From: Microbacterium hydrocarbonoxydans
Lineage (GTDB): Bacteria; Actinomycetota; Actinomycetes; Actinomycetales; Microbacteriaceae
Reading direction: 5' to 3'
Assembly (NCBI RefSeq): GCF_000956475.1
Contig: NZ_JYJB01000008.1
Span: forward strand, 186,001-250,000
Length of the DNA stretch: 64,000 nt
In this document: positions 61,632-64,000 of the stretch, piece after piece
Layout: each line of letters starts with the position of its first letter
Position numbering within the stretch: the first letter of the stretch is position 1
Translations under genes and position numbers: made by a program
The notes under the pieces: generated by a model
The model's input: only the letters and a program-made list of their open reading frames with translations
Database searches by the model: none
What the model was told of the DNA's origin: nothing

Positions 61632-62720
61632 GTGACCACCAGGACCTCCGACGACACGCCGGCCCGCAGGAACACCACCCCGGGCCCCGAGCGCTCGGGC
61701 GGTGCCAACCTCGCGGACGTCGCGCGCCTCGCCGGGGTCTCCCGCGCCACGGCGTCCCGCGTGCTCGCCGGACGCGCGGCGGGCAAAGCAGCGAGCCACG
61801 CTCGCGTGCTGGCAGCGGCTCAGGAGCTGGGCTATGTGGTCAACGGACTCGCCCGGTCGATGATGGGGGTCGGACGCCGCAGCATCGCCTTCGTGTCGAG
61901 CATGATGGTCGGCCCCACCTTCGCCTCGATGGCAGGCGGTGCCGAAGACGTCGCGACGGCGAACGGGCACCTGTTCACGATGTGCACGACCGGCGGTGAC
62001 ATCGACCGGGAGGCCGCGCTGATCGAAGCCCTCACCGAGCAGCGGGTGGCCGCGGTCCTCCTCGTCGGAGCCACCCCGCCGACCGAGGAGTTCGAGCAGC
62101 GCGCCGAGCGATACGCGGAGACGCTCGGACGCGTCGGCGCTCAGCTGATCCTGTGCGGGCGCGCCGCGCTGCCGCACCTTCCCCAGATCGCATCGATCGA
62201 CTACGACCATCGCGGCGGCGTCCGCAGCGCCGTCGAGCACCTCGCCGGGCTCGGCCATCGCCGCATCGCCTTCATCGGGTCGCTCGACGACACGACGACA
62301 TCCAGCCAGCGATTCCTCGGCTATCAGGACGGGTTGGCGGATGCCGGCATCCCGCTCGACGAGGAGATGACGGTGCGCAGCGGCAACACCTCCGACGACG
62401 CGGCGACGGCGACACAGGCCTTCATCGCCACTCATCCCGACGCCACCGCGATCGTGTGCCAGACCGACATCATGGCGGTCGGCGTCTGCCGCGCCCTCCA
62501 CGCGTCCGGCATCTCGATTCCCGGCGACGTGTCGGTCGTGGGCTTCGACGACATGCAGCTCGTCGCCGATCTCACCCCCTCGCTCACCACCGTGCGAGCG
62601 CCCTTCCACGACGTGGGCGAGCTCGCCGGCCGCATCGCGGTCGGCGAGGCCTACACGGGCCCGATCGTGCTGCCCAGCGAACTGGTCGTGCGGGGATCGT
62701 CCGGCCCGGTCAGGGCCTGA
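61632..62720 (+). CDS. LacI family transcriptional regulator (second of two)
   Basis: A 362-residue regulator with an N-terminal extension of about 25 residues, then the helix-turn-helix and hinge NLADVARLAGVSRATASRVLAGRAAGKAASHARVLAAAQELGYVVNGLARSM, and a sugar-binding domain with IVCQTDIMAVGVCRAL and DVSVVGFDDMQLVADL. Its recognition helix (RATASRVLAG) differs from that of the first LacI regulator (AQTVSRFVKG), so they should bind different operators. It is divergent from the aquaporin-like gene, with 278 bp between. Confidence 0.93.
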   Translation: MTTRTSDDTPARRNTTPGPERSGGANLADVARLAGVSRATASRVLAGRAAGKAASHARVLAAAQELGYVVNGLARSMMGVGRRSIAFVSSMMVGPTFASMAGGAEDVATANGHLFTMCTTGGDIDREAALIEALTEQRVAAVLLVGATPPTEEFEQRAERYAETLGRVGAQLILCGRAALPHLPQIASIDYDHRGGVRSAVEHLAGLGHRRIAFIGSLDDTTTSSQRFLGYQDGLADAGIPLDEEMTVRSGNTSDDAATATQAFIATHPDATAIVCQTDIMAVGVCRALHASGISIPGDVSVVGFDDMQLVADLTPSLTTVRAPFHDVGELAGRIAVGEAYTGPIVLPSELVVRGSSGPVRA

Positions 62721-62781
62721 AGGCGCCCATCCGCGGCCTTCACCTGCCGAGAAGAGATCGATCTTTTCCCGTCTGATTCTC

Positions 62782-62810
62782 TTGTCGTATTCGAATCTTT
62801 GTTCTAGACT
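62782..62810 (+). promoter_or_regulatory. Promoter of a leaderless DUF222-HNH gene
   Basis: TTGTCG (62782-62787) and TAGACT (62805-62810) are 17 bp apart, and six bases after the -10 box comes the ATG at 62817. ATTCGA (62789-62794) and TCGAAT (62810-62815) form an inverted repeat around the -10 region and may be an operator. Confidence 0.7.
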
Positions 62811-62816
62811 CGAATC

Positions 62817-64000
62817 ATGGCAACCATCGACGACGAGTACCGGCAGCGGGCGGATCTGCTGGACGAATGGGTCGAGAATCAGCGTCAGATTGCGGTTCTC
62901 CAGGCCCGTTCCGCGAGTCTCCTCTCGCGTCGCATCGAGTTGCACGATGAAGACGTGAAGTTCGACGGATTCCACCGTGACATCTACTACCGCTCGATGG
63001 TCGCCGAGTACTCCGCCGCAGGGCGGATCGCGAACGGGACGATGGACAAGGCGTTCAGCGATGCGCACTTCCTCTCCGAGTACCCCCGGCTGTGGGATGC
63101 GTTCCGGCGGGGCTCCGTGACGGCCGCGCACGTGCACGAGATCATCGGCGCAGGATTCGTCGTCAGTGACGCGGTGACTGCGGGGACAGCGGATGCCGAG
63201 GTGCAGACGCTCTTCGAGGTCTCGGCCCTCGTGATCGCCGAACGGTGCACGCCTGCGGCCACGCGGGTCGAGCTGCGTTCGCTCGCCGCGGCCCTCACCG
63301 GCTCGACGGTCGCAGAGCAGCAGAAGCGGGCGAGAAGCGAACGAGCCGTGACGATCCGCTCGGTCGGCGACGGCCTCGCCCTGCTGCAGATCGTGCTGCC
63401 CGAGCACCTCGCGGTGGCGATCCTCGACAGGCTCACCCGCATCGCCCAGCAGGTCATCAAGACCCGCGCCGACCTCGACCCCGTGCTCGACCTCGACGTG
63501 CTCGACTCCGGGGAGAACCCGCTCCGTCCCGAAGACATCGACCCCCGCTATGACGACGGCACGGCCGCGTACGCAGACGGGGTGATCTTCGGGGAATCCG
63601 GCACGTTCACCACCGATCCGCTGATCGATCCGCTCGTCGACGACTCGTCACCGGATCTGGAGCATCCGCCGGTGGACGAGCGGGGCATCGACGAGCTGCG
63701 CGCCGACATCGTGACAGATCTGCTGCTGGGCAGCGACCCGACCGCGACCCGCGGAACGGCCCTCGACGGGATCGCCGCGCGGGTGCAGGTCACGATCGCC
63801 GCGACCACGCTCGCCGGCGAAGACGACCGGCTGGCCGAGCTCGACGGGCACGGCCCCCTGCTTCCCGATGACGTCCGCGCACTCGCCGGCCGCGCGTCGC
63901 TGTGGTCGCGCCTGTTCGTCGATTCGACCGGAATGCTCGTCGAGACCGACTCCTACACTCCGACCGAGGCCATGAAGCGGTTCCTGCACGCGCGGGACCA
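62817..64000 (+). CDS. DUF222 / HNH endonuclease domain protein, truncated by the window end
   Basis: An open frame runs from the ATG at 62817 to the end of the window (394 codons, no stop). It begins MATIDDEYRQRADLLDEWVE, has the DUF222 segments FHRDIYYRSMVAEYSAAGRI and LWDAFRRGSVTAAHVHEII, and near the edge reads TEAMKRFLHARDQ, the stretch that directly precedes the HNH zinc motif (compare HLQARDQRCRFPGC in the protein encoded at 7853-9181). The HNH itself should lie just outside. Sequence similarity to the other copy is limited, so this is not a recent duplicate. Confidence 0.88.
   Translation, partial: MATIDDEYRQRADLLDEWVENQRQIAVLQARSASLLSRRIELHDEDVKFDGFHRDIYYRSMVAEYSAAGRIANGTMDKAFSDAHFLSEYPRLWDAFRRGSVTAAHVHEIIGAGFVVSDAVTAGTADAEVQTLFEVSALVIAERCTPAATRVELRSLAAALTGSTVAEQQKRARSERAVTIRSVGDGLALLQIVLPEHLAVAILDRLTRIAQQVIKTRADLDPVLDLDVLDSGENPLRPEDIDPRYDDGTAAYADGVIFGESGTFTTDPLIDPLVDDSSPDLEHPPVDERGIDELRADIVTDLLLGSDPTATRGTALDGIAARVQVTIAATTLAGEDDRLAELDGHGPLLPDDVRALAGRASLWSRLFVDSTGMLVETDSYTPTEAMKRFLHARD

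Noticed and set aside
62752..62769. Palindrome GAAGAGATC/GATCTTTTC as terminator of the second LacI gene
   Set aside because: The arms have no loop between them, so a stable RNA hairpin is unlikely; it might be a protein site.

Overview
The window looks like a chromosomal segment of a high-GC actinobacterium of the Microbacteriaceae, most likely Microbacterium or a close relative. This rests on the overall GC-rich codon use, a 7Fe ferredoxin/FprA pair, DUF222-HNH proteins, ECF sigma factors with C-terminal extensions, HspR-type HAIR operators in front of dnaK, and many genes whose -10 box sits 6-7 bp before the start codon (leaderless style). No rRNA, phage, insertion sequence or CRISPR array is visible. 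One tRNA gene (Gly, anticodon CCC) is present. No gene-free stretch exceeds 300 bases. Layout: 1-2.1 kb holds the first codons of grpE and complete dnaK on the minus strand behind a heat-shock promoter. 2.1-7.8 kb is a DUF1684 enzyme followed by a complete peptide-type ABC importer (lipoprotein, two permeases, two ATPases), with a strong hairpin after the binding-protein gene. 7.8-10 kb has a DUF222-HNH gene and a GNAT acetyltransferase. 10-22 kb is the assimilatory sulfate block: a CbiX-like chelatase, siroheme sulfite reductase, cysH (iron-sulfur type), cysD, cysN, a NitT/TauT-type ABC importer, cobA-type methyltransferase, fprA, fdxA and a thioredoxin-reductase-like flavoprotein. These genes overlap or nearly touch and together cover import, activation, reduction to sulfide, siroheme supply and electron supply; only a precorrin-2 dehydrogenase is missing from the window. 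22-28 kb carries a lipoprotein, a DUF3817 membrane protein, an AraC regulator, an MFS exporter, an ECF sigma factor divergent from an NTF2-like protein, and a RIO kinase with a short leader ORF. 28-35 kb is a four-gene minus-strand operon (MHS-type importer, YtcJ-like amidohydrolase, ThDP-dependent decarboxylase, agmatinase-family ureohydrolase) facing a tandem-domain Lrp regulator across a palindromic operator; it looks like a guanidino-compound catabolic unit. 35-42.4 kb has a UMF1 transporter, a universal stress protein, a cationic amino acid permease, a PLP-dependent Orn/Lys/Arg decarboxylase with a divergent LysR regulator, and a CDF metal transporter. 42.4-45.5 kb has two divergent His-rich winged-helix proteins around a triple direct repeat, a tandem repeat cluster, a Pro-rich membrane protein, dcd and the tRNA. 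45.5-53.9 kb has an ECF42-type sigma operon, an amino acid permease coupled to an orphan solute-binding lipoprotein, an SDR/MerR pair, a CPBP protease and small proteins. 53.9-62.7 kb is a galactoside locus (GH42 beta-galactosidase and an ABC importer without its own ATPase, with two adjoining LacI-type operators) lying between two LacI regulators, plus an aquaporin-like channel with an unusual NPA motif. The window ends inside a second DUF222-HNH gene. Dispersed sequence families stand out between genes: two copies of an 86-88 nt nested palindrome at convergent gene ends, a four-unit 44-45 bp tandem repeat, and a strongly over-represented GGATGCC/GGCATCC word.
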